A stretch of DNA of 64,000 nucleotides from Spirosoma pollinicola (GTDB taxonomy: Bacteria > Bacteroidota > Bacteroidia > Cytophagales > Spirosomataceae), in the NCBI RefSeq assembly GCF_002831565.1, contig NZ_CP025096.1, positions 4,512,501 to 4,576,500 of the forward strand. Reading direction: 5' to 3'. The position numbers and the translations under genes are program-made. Under the pieces are notes generated by a model. That model searched no databases. It had not been told where the DNA came from and saw nothing but the letters and a program-made list of their open reading frames with translations. Positions 43,352 through 51,795 of this stretch are shown here, piece after piece (position 1 is the first letter of the stretch; each line of letters starts with the position of its first letter).

Positions 43352-44584
43352 ATGCCACAAATTAGTTGCTCGTTCTGTGGACGACGCAAAAACGAAGTAA
43401 TGATGCTCCTGTCAGGCATCGACGCACACATATGCAATTACTGTATCGAGCAGGGGCATCAGGTCGTGCTTGAAGAAATGCGTCCAAAAAAGAGTGAACC
43501 GGCCGAGGTGAATATTAAGCTCATCAAGCCAATTGACATGAAAAAGCACCTCGATCAATATGTTATTGGTCAGGATGATGCGAAGAAATCCATTACGGTT
43601 GCTGTCTATAATCATTACAAACGGTTAATGCAGCCAAACACCAATGATGATGTGACAATTGAAAAGTCGAACATCATTATGGTTGGCGAAACAGGCACGG
43701 GTAAAACCTATCTGGCCCGCTCGATAGCCAAAATTCTTGAAGTACCTTTTTGTATTGCCGATGCCACCGTCATTACCGAAGCGGGCTATGTGGGCGAAGA
43801 TGTCGAGACGATTTTGACGCGTTTACTGCAAGCCGCCGACTACAATGTTGAAGCCGCCGAACGGGGTATCGTTTACATCGACGAGATTGACAAAATTGCC
43901 CGCAAATCAGATAACCCGAGCATCACGCGCGATGTAAGTGGTGAAGGTGTTCAACAGGCGTTGTTAAAACTATTGGAAGGGTCGGTCGTGAATGTGCCGC
44001 CACAGGGAGGCCGCAAGCACCCCGACCAGCGCCTGATTGCGCTCAATACCGAGAATATCCTGTTTATCTGTGGTGGTGCTTTTGATGGTATCGAACGGCA
44101 CATTACCAAGCGGATCAACACCCGACCTATTGGCTTCTCGGGCAATCGCCCATTGAATGACACCTTCGAGCGGGGGCACCTGATGCGCTATATTTCGGCG
44201 CTTGATCTGAAGTCTTTCGGGCTGATTCCCGAATTGATTGGTCGTTTGCCGGTATTGACTCACCTTGAACCGCTTGACCGGTCGGCACTGATGCAGATTC
44301 TGACAGAGCCCAAGAACGCTATCACCAAGCAATATGATAAGCTGTTCAAAATGGAGGGTATCACCCTGCATTGGGACCCAAGCGCACTAAATTACATTGT
44401 CGATCAGGCTTTGCAATACGGACTGGGTGCACGGGGGTTGCGTTCCATCTGTGAGTCTATTATTACTGACGCGATGTTTGAAATGCCTTCGCAAACGGCT
44501 GTCAAAGAGTTAACCGTTAGTCTGGAATACGCCCGCGAAAAATTTGGCAAATCCAGCACGCATCAGTTTCGTTCCGTAGCCTAA
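43352..44584 (+). CDS. clpX: ATP-dependent Clp protease ATP-binding subunit ClpX
   Basis: A 410-residue AAA+ unfoldase. An N-terminal C4 zinc finger (Cys6, Cys9, Cys28, Cys31) is followed by Walker A GETGTGKT at 112-119, the pore-loop GYVGEDVE (GYVG), Walker [11 protein letters not shown], the IGF-like loop (PIGFSGNRP) for ClpP docking, and sensor motifs ending GARGLRSI. Recognises tagged substrates such as ssrA proteins and hands them to ClpP. It is the normal clpP-clpX arrangement, 192 bp apart. Confidence 0.97.
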   Translation: MPQISCSFCGRRKNEVMMLLSGIDAHICNYCIEQGHQVVLEEMRPKKSEPAEVNIKLIKPIDMKKHLDQYVIGQDDAKKSITVAVYNHYKRLMQPNTNDDVTIEKSNIIMVGETGTGKTYLARSIAKILEVPFCIADATVITEAGYVGEDVETILTRLLQAADYNVEAAERGIVYIDEIDKIARKSDNPSITRDVSGEGVQQALLKLLEGSVVNVPPQGGRKHPDQRLIALNTENILFICGGAFDGIERHITKRINTRPIGFSGNRPLNDTFERGHLMRYISALDLKSFGLIPELIGRLPVLTHLEPLDRSALMQILTEPKNAITKQYDKLFKMEGITLHWDPSALNYIVDQALQYGLGARGLRSICESIITDAMFEMPSQTAVKELTVSLEYAREKFGKSSTHQFRSVA

Positions 44585-44596
44585 CCAAGGGATAAT

Positions 44597-44652
44597 AAGC
44601 AAAAAAAATCCATTCGGTCTCAAATTTGAGACCGAATGGATTTTTTTTGCTT
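44597..44652. terminator. Perfect 56-bp palindromic terminator after clpX
   Basis: A 28-bp arm beginning AAGCAAAAAAAATCCATTCG and its exact complement meet with no separating loop. The A8/T8 tracts near the ends give a T run in each direction, so it can stop transcription both ways. Confidence 0.8.
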
Positions 44653-45029
44653 AAACGATTCCGGGCTTGAAAAAGGTGAACTACATAGTAATAAAGGGGT
44701 ACTATCTCTTTGACAGAAGTCATCAGGCGAGTTTTATACGTTCCCATCAATCTGTTTCCCTACTTACACTTATGTACTAGTAATCAGTGCTTTAGTCGCT
44801 TGTGTGTCAATTCAATTTGCCTATCTGTTTGCTTACGGCAAGCAGTGGGAACCAATACGCCTTATAATCCCATTCAATAACATTCGTTAGTCGGGCTATC
44901 CGTCATTTATAGAATTTCCCTGATTTGAACGCAACAGACGAAATTATTTTGAACAACGCGCTAACAAATGAATAAAGTTATAGTTCATCAGGTTGATAAC
45001 TCAAACGTTCACTAAATAAACTATACACT
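44653..45029. other. Gene-free gap of 377 bp upstream of the first lipoprotein
   Basis: AT-rich, no reading frame of note. The last 70 bp (from TAACAAATGAATAAAGTT at 44962) resemble the leader of the second lipoprotein (from 45744), including a small frame starting ATG-(N/H)-K-V. In the first copy it ends after 15 codons at a TAA; in the second it runs into the lipoprotein frame. Confidence 0.5.
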
Positions 45030-45629
45030 ATGAGCATGTTCTCCAAACACATTTTCACTGCACTTTTAGGCGCGGCCGTTCTTTCATCCTGCAGCCGTCC
45101 AGTAGCTTATTTCCAGCCTGGTGCACGTGAACATTTTGCCACCGCACCAACAAAAGTTTCTACAGAAAATGTTGCTACCGGCACGTCCGAAATAACGGCA
45201 CCAGTAGCTGAAGCACCTGCCGAGCAAGTTGCCAAGGCCGCTACAGCCCTCGATCAAATGGACGCCATGGTGCGTAATGATAGCAAATTGAGCGCTGACA
45301 AATCGGTTCAAAAACGATTGAATCGCGTTCGAACATTATTGGCATCAACCTCGGCCAAATCAACCCTGGCACCTACAGAGGTAAGCGCTCCTAAGAAAAT
45401 GAATCTGGTAGAGCGGATGATGGTGAAGAAGATGAATAAAAAGATCAGCAAACAACTTGCACCTGCGAATCCAGAAAAGACCATGTCCAATCAGGGGACG
45501 TTAGCCGCTGGGGCCGTGTTGGTAATTATCGGTTTGTTATTGTTAGTGCTGACTTCCGGTACGGCTGCAACAGTTGGTCTGGTTGCTATTCTGGTGGGTG
45601 CCGTCATTCTCCTTGTTGGCTTGCTATAA
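45030..45629 (+). CDS. Tandem paralogous lipoprotein A
   Basis: A 199-residue protein. Signal with lipobox LSSC (MSMFSKHIFTALLGAAVLSSC, shown here in pieces: MSMFSKHIFTALLG and AAVLSSC), then SRPVAYFQPGAREHF, a Thr/Ala/Pro-rich stretch of about 100 residues, a basic helix (MNLVERMMVKKMNKKISKQL), and a C-terminal pair of closely spaced hydrophobic helices (GTLAAGAVLVIIGLLLLVLT, VGLVAILVGAVILLVGLL). The paralogue 45810-46439 shares the signal, the SRPVAYFQP motif, the KKM/RTMLKKMDKK helix and the two C-terminal helices. The family is unrecognised. A lipid anchor at one end and a transmembrane hairpin at the other would span the periplasm. Confidence 0.72.
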   Translation: MSMFSKHIFTALLGAAVLSSCSRPVAYFQPGAREHFATAPTKVSTENVATGTSEITAPVAEAPAEQVAKAATALDQMDAMVRNDSKLSADKSVQKRLNRVRTLLASTSAKSTLAPTEVSAPKKMNLVERMMVKKMNKKISKQLAPANPEKTMSNQGTLAAGAVLVIIGLLLLVLTSGTAATVGLVAILVGAVILLVGLL

Positions 45630-45649
45630 GATTTTTGAAAACGTAGAAT

Positions 45650-45690
45650 AGTCCTGTCAACAAAAGGCAATCCCAAATTGACAGGACTTT
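45650..45690 (+). terminator. Hairpin terminator between the lipoproteins
   Basis: AGTCCTGTCAA pairs with TTGACAGGACT, followed by TTTTAC. Confidence 0.7.
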
Positions 45691-45809
45691 TACGAATTGT
45701 TGGGCCAATCGCTCTAATTCACAACCACTTTTTCTTAATGTCTTAACAAATGCATAAAGTTGCAGTTGTTGAGAAGAATCTTTCAATCGTTTATTTCAAA
45801 CCTTACACT

Positions 45810-46439
45810 ATGAGCATGTTATCTAAACACCTTTTTACTGCCCTTCTTGGTGCTGCCGTTCTTTCATCCTGCAGCCGTCCTGTGGCTTATTTTCAGCCCA
45901 GCGCCCGCGAAAACTTTAAATCGGCTCAGCCAAATGTTGCTGTTGTTACGCCTGTTGAAGCCGTTCAGCCAATTACAGAAGCACAATCTGTCGATGTAGT
46001 ATCAACAACGCCTGCAACTGTTGTTCCGGTTGAGCAACAAGTAGCTCAAACAAAGCAGGCCGTCGAGCAGGTTGAAGCGTATGTACGCAATGATAACAAA
46101 CTGGCTTCGAACAAAAAGCTAGCTAAGCGTATGGTGAAATTGAATGAAATGCTGGCGATTACAAGTGCTAAAGCAACGGTTTCCGCAAATGCGGCTCCAG
46201 CGAAAAAAATGTCGCTGATGGAGCGTACGATGCTGAAAAAAATGGACAAGAAAATTAAAAACCACGTGGCTCCAGACCAAACAAAGGCTATGAACTCAAA
46301 TGTTCGGCTGGGTGTCATTATTGGCATTGTTGGCTTGCTGTTACTTATTTTAGGGGGTGGTAGTGTGTTAGGTGTTATAGGTGGCATTGGCTTAGTTGTT
46401 GGCCTGGTATTAATTCTTCTGGGTGTTATTAATGCCTAA
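45810..46439 (+). CDS. Tandem paralogous lipoprotein B
   Basis: A 209-residue homologue of the preceding gene, with the same signal pattern (MSMLSKHLFTALLG then AAVLSSC), SRPVAYFQPSARENF, a longer Val/Gln-rich linker, KKMSLMERTMLKKMDKKIKN and two C-terminal hydrophobic helices (GVIIGIVGLLLLILGGGSV, VIGGIGLVVGLVLILLGVI). I chose ATG 45810 by comparison with the first copy. The two likely arose by local duplication, since the upstream leaders also match. Function unknown. Confidence 0.72.
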   Translation: MSMLSKHLFTALLGAAVLSSCSRPVAYFQPSARENFKSAQPNVAVVTPVEAVQPITEAQSVDVVSTTPATVVPVEQQVAQTKQAVEQVEAYVRNDNKLASNKKLAKRMVKLNEMLAITSAKATVSANAAPAKKMSLMERTMLKKMDKKIKNHVAPDQTKAMNSNVRLGVIIGIVGLLLLILGGGSVLGVIGGIGLVVGLVLILLGVINA

Positions 46440-46466
46440 GTAGGCAAACCAACACCAGTACTATTT

Positions 46467-46506
46467 TAGGCGTAGACGCTTCCTGTCAGGATAGCTTCTA
46501 CGCCTA
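46467..46506 (+). terminator. Hairpin terminator after lipoprotein B
   Basis: TAGGCGTAGA.GCT pairs with AGCT.TCTACGCCTA (13-bp class) and is followed by TTTTG. Confidence 0.7.
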
Positions 46507-46616
46507 TTTTGTGTTTTAAACCCTTTTTACGCTGATTATCCGTAAACTTGCACCTCATTTATAGGAAAGTGCGAGATTCGGTAAACGCGTCCGGCACGTT
46601 TAGATCATCAAAGAAA

Positions 46617-47780
46617 ATGGCTGAGCTTTTTAACGTTTATCCGCTATACGATATTGAACCTACCCGGGCACAGGGTAGCTACCTTTGGGATGTCGATGGA
46701 ACCCGCTATCTCGATCTTTATGGTGGTCATGCGGTGATTTCTGTGGGGCATACGCACCCACGCTATGTGACAGCATTGACAGACCAACTGAATAAAATTT
46801 CGTTTTATTCCAACTCAGTCAAAATTCCGCAACAACAGGAATTAGCCGATAAATTGGGCGCTCTGTCGGATCATCCTGATTATTCCCTTTTTCTTTGTAA
46901 TTCGGGGGCCGAGGCCAACGAAAACGCCCTGAAGCTGGCATCGTTTCATAATGGCCGGACGCAGGTGGTAGCCTTTACCAAATCGTTTCATGGCCGTACT
47001 GCCGGTGCCGTAGCGGCTACAGATAATGCGTCGATTGTTGCGCCCATAAACTACAACAAGCACGTTTCCTTTCTGCCTTTCAACGATGCTACTTCGGTTC
47101 TAACGGGTATCACTACCGAAACCTGCGCTGTCATTGTTGAAGGCATTCAGGGCGTTGGGGGTATACAGGTGGCTACCGACGATTTTTTGCAGACGCTCCG
47201 CCGTCGCTGTGATGAAACTGGCGCGGTGCTGATTCTGGATGGTGTTCAGTGCGGATATGGCCGGTCAGGTAAGTTTTTCTCGCACCAGTTTAGCGGCATC
47301 GAAGCGGATATTATCTCGATGGCTAAGGGTATGGGCAATGGCTTTCCTATTGGTGGCATCCTGATATCGCCCAAGTTCAAAGCCAGTTACGGACTGCTGG
47401 GCACGACCTTTGGAGGTAATCACCTGGCTTGTACGGCAGGTATTGCGGTGCTTGACATCATGAAAGACGAAGGGCTGCTGGAGAATGCCACGCGCATGGG
47501 TAACTATTTTATGGATGGTATTCGGCAGATTGGGGGCTATAAAGACCTGCGCGGTCGGGGCCTGATGATTGGTATCGAATATGATTTTCCGGTCGATGCA
47601 CTCCGCAAGACGTTACTATTCGAGCACAAGCAGTTTACGGGTGTAGCCGGTAAAACGATTATCCGGTTGCTGCCTTCGCTGGCCATCGGCGTTGACGAAG
47701 CCGATCAGTTTCTGGAGGCTCTGCGTATGTGTTTGAACACGGAGCAGACGGAGGTTGCCACGGAGAACACGGTAAAATGA
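46617..47780 (+). CDS. argD: Acetyl/succinylornithine aminotransferase-type class III aminotransferase
   Basis: A 387-residue PLP enzyme. It starts MAELFNVYPLYDIEPTRAQG, has GGHAVISVGHTHPRYV, the PLP Lys237 in SMAKGMGNGFPIGG, and the class III signature ADIISMAKGMGNG. In arginine synthesis it transfers an amino group to N-acyl-glutamate semialdehyde. The C-terminal residues TEQTEVATENTVK are encoded by a repeat (CGGAGG...CACGGAGAACACGG), not by a normal family tail. ATG 46617 is chosen since an upstream in-frame ATG would add 23 non-family residues. The first of the arg genes in this cluster. Confidence 0.88.
   Translation: MAELFNVYPLYDIEPTRAQGSYLWDVDGTRYLDLYGGHAVISVGHTHPRYVTALTDQLNKISFYSNSVKIPQQQELADKLGALSDHPDYSLFLCNSGAEANENALKLASFHNGRTQVVAFTKSFHGRTAGAVAATDNASIVAPINYNKHVSFLPFNDATSVLTGITTETCAVIVEGIQGVGGIQVATDDFLQTLRRRCDETGAVLILDGVQCGYGRSGKFFSHQFSGIEADIISMAKGMGNGFPIGGILISPKFKASYGLLGTTFGGNHLACTAGIAVLDIMKDEGLLENATRMGNYFMDGIRQIGGYKDLRGRGLMIGIEYDFPVDALRKTLLFEHKQFTGVAGKTIIRLLPSLAIGVDEADQFLEALRMCLNTEQTEVATENTVK
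47737..47772 (+). repeat. Dispersed CGGAG repeat, copy 1 (within argD 3' end)
   Basis: The unit ACACGGAG.AGACGGAGG, TTGCCACGGAGAACACGG matches, in inverted orientation, the copy at 48149-48194 and, more loosely, the palindromes at 24892-25028 and 49163-49256. Confidence 0.7.
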
Positions 47781-47784
47781 TTAG

Positions 47785-48152
47785 GCAGGAGGCACCGATG
47801 GTTTAATTGGATGTGCGATAAAAGTTCATTGGGGCTTAGGTCAGGGTCTTTTAAAGTCAGCAATGACGAATGCTTAGCCTACGAGATGACAAAAGCCGGT
47901 ATCTTTTTTGAGCGGCAAAAGGCAATGCCTATTATTTATGATGAATTAAAACTGGAAACTGGTTACCGTGTAGATTTATTTGTAGAGGGCAAAGTCATTG
48001 TTGAGCTAAAAGCTGTCGAAGCCCTAAATAATGTGCACTTTGCACAAGTCATGACATACCTCCGGCTGGCAAACTGTCGTTTTGGATTGCTGATGAATTT
48101 CAATGTGTCTCAGTTGAAGGTTGGAATTAAACGTGTTGAAAATGAACGTTAA
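47785..48152 (+). pseudogene. GxxExxY protein, frameshifted
   Basis: Two frames together reproduce the GxxExxY family. From 47785 one frame reads LIGCAIKVHWGLGQGLLKSA, the normal N-terminal helix and glycine turn, then hits a stop. The next frame (47863 to the TAA at 48150-48152) continues ECLAYEMTKAGIFFERQKAM, then YDELKLETGYRVDLFV, the core of the same family. Insertion of one base between 47862 and 47863 would rejoin them, as TAT in place of AT restores SAYDECLAYE. No start codon for the joined form is visible after the stop at 47782-47784, so the 5' end is also damaged. Members have an endonuclease-like fold of unknown role. It is flanked by inverted CGGAG repeats. Confidence 0.75.
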
Positions 48153-48194
48153 CCTCCGTTTTTTCCGTGTTGACCTCCGTTTCTCTGTGTTAAA
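48149..48194 (-). repeat. Dispersed CGGAG repeat, copy 2 (inverted)
   Basis: CGTTAACCTCCG, TTTTTTCCGTGTTGACC, TCCGTTTCTCTGTGTTAAAC. It provides the stop codon of the GxxExxY remnant and is the reverse complement type of copy 1, so the remnant lies between two inverted repeats. Confidence 0.7.
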
Positions 48195-48202
48195 CTACTT
48201 TA

Positions 48203-49165
48203 ATGACCAATTTTCTCTCCCTCGCCGACGTCACCAGTATTGACGACCTCATTCAGTCCGGCCTGGCTGCCAAAGCCAACCCCTTTGCCGATCAACAGCT
48301 CGGCAAAAACAAAACTATTGGCCTTATCTTCTTTAACTCCAGTTTACGTACCCGGCTAAGTACACAAAAGGCGGCCCAAAATCTTGGTATGAATGTCATG
48401 ATGATGAACGTCGGGCAGGATAGCTGGGGGCTGGAAATGGAGGAAGGCGTGCTCATGAATGGCGACAAAGCAGAGCACGTTCGCGAGGCAGCCGCTGTGA
48501 TGGGCCGCTATTGCGACATCATCGGTATTCGCGCCTTTGCCGAACTGAAAGACCGCGACAAAGACTACCGGGAACAGGTGATGCATCAGTTTGCCACCTA
48601 CGCCAAGGTGCCCATTGTAAACCTCGAATCAGCCACGCGTCACCCACTGCAATCACTGGCCGACTGCATTACAATTGAAGAGGCCAAACTGGTAACCCGC
48701 CCCAAGGTGGTGCTTACCTGGTTACCACATTTTAAGCCGTTGCCACAAGCCGTTGCCAATTCGTTTTGCGAATGGATGAATGCTCGTGTTCAGTCGGGAA
48801 ACGTCGATTTTGTAGTGACCCACCCCAAAGGCTATGAACTAGCCCCCGAATTTGTTGGCGACGCTCCCGTAATCTACGACCAGAGCGAAGCATTTGCCGG
48901 TGCCGATTTTATTTATGGCAAAAACTGGTCGTCTTACACCCAGTATGGGCAGGTGCTTACACAAGACCCCTCCTGGGCAGTCACGATGGATGACCTGAAC
49001 TTGACAAACAATGGAAAATTTATGCATTGTTTACCCGTTCGCCGTAACCTGAAAGTGTCCGATGCTGTATTGGATAGCCCACAATCGCTGGTTATCGAGC
49101 AAGCTGCCAATCGCGAATGGTCGGCGCAGGCAGTATTAAAAGAAATTTTAACGAATTTAGGTTAA
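48203..49165 (+). CDS. argF': N-succinyl/acetyl-ornithine carbamoyltransferase (ArgF')
   Basis: A 320-residue transcarbamylase. The carbamoyl-phosphate site appears as FFNSSLRTRLS (S-x-R-T-R), the second domain as HPLQSLADCITIEE, and the C-terminal loop as HCLPVRRN. In Bacteroidota this family carbamoylates N-succinyl-L-ornithine instead of free ornithine, with argD and argB acting on succinylated or acetylated intermediates. I cannot decide between the two acyl groups by eye. It lies between a frameshifted GxxExxY gene and a palindrome, and its TAA is the first bases of that palindrome. Confidence 0.92.
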   Translation: MTNFLSLADVTSIDDLIQSGLAAKANPFADQQLGKNKTIGLIFFNSSLRTRLSTQKAAQNLGMNVMMMNVGQDSWGLEMEEGVLMNGDKAEHVREAAAVMGRYCDIIGIRAFAELKDRDKDYREQVMHQFATYAKVPIVNLESATRHPLQSLADCITIEEAKLVTRPKVVLTWLPHFKPLPQAVANSFCEWMNARVQSGNVDFVVTHPKGYELAPEFVGDAPVIYDQSEAFAGADFIYGKNWSSYTQYGQVLTQDPSWAVTMDDLNLTNNGKFMHCLPVRRNLKVSDAVLDSPQSLVIEQAANREWSAQAVLKEILTNLG

Positions 49166-49256
49166 CACAGAGAAACGGAGGCATTCATAAAGTGCACGAA
49201 GATTAGCCTGATTTCTTTCGTCTACTCTATGAATTTCCCTGGTTCGCTGTGTTTTA
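49163..49256. repeat. Imperfect palindrome between argF' and argB
   Basis: Left arm 49163-49205 (TAACACAGAGAAACGGAGGC, ATTCATAAAGTGCACGAAGA) and right arm 49212-49256, whose complement reads TAAAACACAGCGAACCAGGG and AAATTCATAGAGTAGACGAA, are clearly related over about 40 bp with several mismatches. It belongs to the ACACAGAGA/CGGAG family. The argB start lies 7 bp after it. Confidence 0.75.
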
Positions 49257-49263
49257 CAAAAAC

Positions 49264-50046
49264 ATGGATAACCTCACTGTAATAAAAATTGGCGGGAATA
49301 TTATTGATGATCCAGCCGCACTGAAACGGTTTCTAACGTCTTTCGCTGGCCTGGCTGGTTCCAAGTTATTGGTACATGGCGGAGGTAAAATAGCCACACA
49401 GGTAGCCGAAAAATTAGGTATTCAAACGGTTATGGTTGAAGGCCGTCGCATAACCGACCAACCCATGCTCGATGTGGTCACGATGGTTTATGGTGGTCTG
49501 GTCAATAAGCAAATTGTAGCCCGGCTTCAGGCATTGGACGTGAATGCCATTGGCATGACCGGAGCCGATGCCGGAACGGTACTGGCTAAAAAACGCCCTG
49601 TTAAAGACATCGACTATGGTATGGTAGGCGATATTGACGAGGTAGATTCGGGGCAGATCCAGTTTTTTTTACGACAAAGCCTGACACCCGTTTTTGCGCC
49701 AATCACCTATACCAGTTCGGGCGACCTGCTGAATACAAATGCGGATACAATGGCGTCGGCTATTGCAGTCGATATGGCTCATCATAATCAGGTGACGCTA
49801 ATCTATTGCTTTGAAAAAAAGGGCGTTCTCAATGACCCGGCAGACGATAACAGCGTCATCAACGAACTTACACCCGCGCTTTATGCCCGGAATAAGGCCG
49901 AGGGAACTATCAATAAAGGCATGATTCCCAAGCTGGACAATGCCTTTAAAGCGCTGGGAAGCGGTGTTTCTAAAGTTATCATCTGTCATGCCGACGAACT
50001 GGCGATGGCTGTGCAGCAGGGAGCTGGGACGACCTTAAAAAAATAA
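49264..50046 (+). CDS. argB: N-acetyl/succinyl-glutamate kinase ArgB
   Basis: A 260-residue amino-acid kinase that phosphorylates the gamma-carboxyl of N-acylglutamate. The N-terminal VIKIGGNIID gives the phosphate-binding GG, KLLVHGGGKIATQVAEKLGI binds the nucleotide/substrate region, and NTNADTMASAIAVDMAHH is the conserved TN(A/D)DxxA segment. The gene is the typical length for the family. I chose ATG 49264 (MDNLTVIKIGG), because an earlier ATG (49249) is inside the palindrome and adds residues not in the family. It ends in a double-hairpin terminator. Confidence 0.95.
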   Translation: MDNLTVIKIGGNIIDDPAALKRFLTSFAGLAGSKLLVHGGGKIATQVAEKLGIQTVMVEGRRITDQPMLDVVTMVYGGLVNKQIVARLQALDVNAIGMTGADAGTVLAKKRPVKDIDYGMVGDIDEVDSGQIQFFLRQSLTPVFAPITYTSSGDLLNTNADTMASAIAVDMAHHNQVTLIYCFEKKGVLNDPADDNSVINELTPALYARNKAEGTINKGMIPKLDNAFKALGSGVSKVIICHADELAMAVQQGAGTTLKK

Positions 50047-50107
50047 AGCGACCGGAAGGTCGCTTAGATAAATAGTGCTATAATGAGAGCGGCTTTCTGG
50101 CCGCTTT
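50047..50107 (+). terminator. Double hairpin terminator after argB
   Basis: AGCGACC/GGTCGCT (50047-50064) and AGCGGC/GCCGCT (50088-50105), the second followed by TTACTTTTTATTTTT. Confidence 0.75.
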
Positions 50108-50112
50108 ACTTT

Positions 50113-50658
50113 TTATTTTTGGGTTAGTAAATGCGCCACACGCCGAATACCCATATAACGATGCTGGTAGTAGCTCGCACTCAGGTAATCGTAGCGAACG
50201 CCCCCGTTCCAGGCTGAATGAATGAATTTTATGCGGTCACCAATGACTTCAGTAATCAGGCCAACATGACCAATTCGATTGCCTCCTGAACTGTGTCCTT
50301 TGAATAGAATCAAATCGCCGGGTTGGGCCGATTCTTTTTCAATGGCAGCACCAACGTTCCCCTGAGCCGCACTTGAATGTGGTAACGAGATGCCAAACTT
50401 ATTAAAGCAGAAGCGGGTAAAACCGGAACAATCAAAACCACTCGTTGTCGTACCACCGGAGCGATACCGAATCGAAAGATGAGCCTTCGCGAAGTTGATT
50501 ACATTATGAACGAGCGGAATTTGCTCGTAGAAACTTACTTTGTTCGACGTTACGGTGGGTACGTCAGATACCTTGTTTGTTTCGGTGGGTACGGTTTGGG
50601 CTTGAACGATGCCAAACGAGACAATACAAACTACTGTCAGGAGCACTTTTCTCATCAT
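50113..50658 (-). CDS. NlpC/P60 family cysteine peptidase
   Basis: A 181-residue exported protein with signal MMRKVLLTVVCIVSFGIVQA. The NlpC/P60 site is Cys77 in FDCSGFTRFCF, His131 in RIGHVGLITEV and His147 in FIHSAWNGG. Family enzymes cut between D-glutamate and the diamino acid in peptidoglycan stems. There is no SH3-like targeting domain, so it is a compact catalytic domain with a 50-residue linker. It is convergent with argB. Confidence 0.92.
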   Translation of the reverse strand: MMRKVLLTVVCIVSFGIVQAQTVPTETNKVSDVPTVTSNKVSFYEQIPLVHNVINFAKAHLSIRYRSGGTTTSGFDCSGFTRFCFNKFGISLPHSSAAQGNVGAAIEKESAQPGDLILFKGHSSGGNRIGHVGLITEVIGDRIKFIHSAWNGGVRYDYLSASYYQHRYMGIRRVAHLLTQK

Positions 50659-50867
50659 AGAATTGAGGTCAAATCCACGTTACGTATGATAAAAGTACCG
50701 AATTGATGCCATTCTACCTATTAGGTGAGAATAAATTTCCACACATATGCAGGAATATTTTCCATGCCAACTTTCTAAGTTGTTGACCGTAAACTAATTG
50801 AAGGCCGATTTTTTTTGAAAATGGATGTGAAATAATAGACTATTAAATCTTTGTTTCCTATAAAAAA

Positions 50868-50917
50868 GCCTGAGTTTCGTTGGTCGAGCTGAATACAGTG
50901 ACCAACAAAACGCAGGC
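50868..50917. terminator. Hairpin terminator downstream of the small membrane protein
   Basis: GCCTGAGTTTCGTTGGTC and GACCAACAAAACGCAGGC pair with a few mismatches around 14 bp, with six A upstream that would be T on the minus strand. Confidence 0.6.
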
Positions 50918-50942
50918 AAATAACCCAGTTTTATTCTACTAC

Positions 50943-51377
50943 TTAAAACCAGCCTGCGCCAGCAATTCGGAACGGCCAGGGAATTGACGCCAAGATAAGC
51001 AGCAATCCTAAGCCGTAAAAAATGCCCACCAGGCGTTGTTTCGCTATCGCGTCGGAAGCCCGTTTCGAGCGGGAATACCCGATTGTGATCAGCACAAGGG
51101 CTATTAACATGCCGGTTGTATGTTCTACGCTATAGAAACGATAGAATTTATCGCTCATCTGGCTGAAGTCAACTTTAGGGCTAATAAACAATAGAATAAG
51201 GCCCAGCACGAGTTGGGTATGCACGGAGATCAGCGTGAACAGATACAGTTTTCGGTTACCATCTGTATAACCGCTGCGGCCCTGCCATTTGCCAATGGCT
51301 GTAACGACGGCGGCTATGAGTAAAATAAGAGCTATCCAGCGGAGTCCCGAGTGGGCGTGTACTAATCCAGAATACAT
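50943..51377 (-). CDS. Small cytochrome-like integral membrane protein
   Basis: A 144-residue protein with four hydrophobic segments. Histidines sit at consistent places on the membrane edges: HAHSGLRW near residue 8-10, ISVHTQLVLG in helix 2, VEHTTGM in helix 3. Small four-helix proteins of this kind are often annotated in Bacteroidota as cytochrome b-like and may bind haem. Haem binding is inference. It is a single gene with a terminator on its 3' side, and a divergent DUF4286 gene starts 91 bp away. Confidence 0.6.
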   Translation of the reverse strand: MYSGLVHAHSGLRWIALILLIAAVVTAIGKWQGRSGYTDGNRKLYLFTLISVHTQLVLGLILLFISPKVDFSQMSDKFYRFYSVEHTTGMLIALVLITIGYSRSKRASDAIAKQRLVGIFYGLGLLLILASIPWPFRIAGAGWF

Positions 51378-51467
51378 GAGTTGATTGATTTATCGCACAA
51401 ATTTAGTTGATTGGCAAAGAAACAACCAAATGGTCAACTTACACCGCAAATTGGTTGTTTACCGATT

Positions 51468-51770
51468 ATGATTCTTTACAACACAACCTACAGCGTTGCC
51501 GAAGAGGTGTCGTCTGACTGGCTCCGCTGGATGAAACGCTTCTTTCTCCCAGCTGTCATGGCTACCGAACTGCCGGTTGGCCACAGGGTTTTACGGTTAT
51601 TGACCGAACTGGAGAATGGCGGTACAACGTATTCCGTACAGCTTGATTTTAACACAATGGCCGACTACGCTGCCTACCAGCAATACCATGCCGACACCTT
51701 ACGCCAACGTATTCAACACCGCTTTGGCAATCAGTTTATTTCATTCGATACCCTTCTGGAAGAAGCGTAA
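51468..51770 (+). CDS. DUF4286 family protein
   Basis: A 100-residue protein starting MILYNTTYSVAEEVSSDWLR, then WMKRFFLPAVMATELP and YQQYHADTLRQRIQHRFGNQF. This is the DUF4286 profile, common and near-universal in Bacteroidota, with a ferredoxin-like dimeric fold and unknown role. I chose ATG 51468 since the upstream in-frame ATG at 51411 adds 19 residues absent from the family. Adjacent to the RND transporter (convergent, 25 bp). Confidence 0.85.
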   Translation: MILYNTTYSVAEEVSSDWLRWMKRFFLPAVMATELPVGHRVLRLLTELENGGTTYSVQLDFNTMADYAAYQQYHADTLRQRIQHRFGNQFISFDTLLEEA

Positions 51771-51795
51771 ATGAATGATGAGTAATTACTAAATC

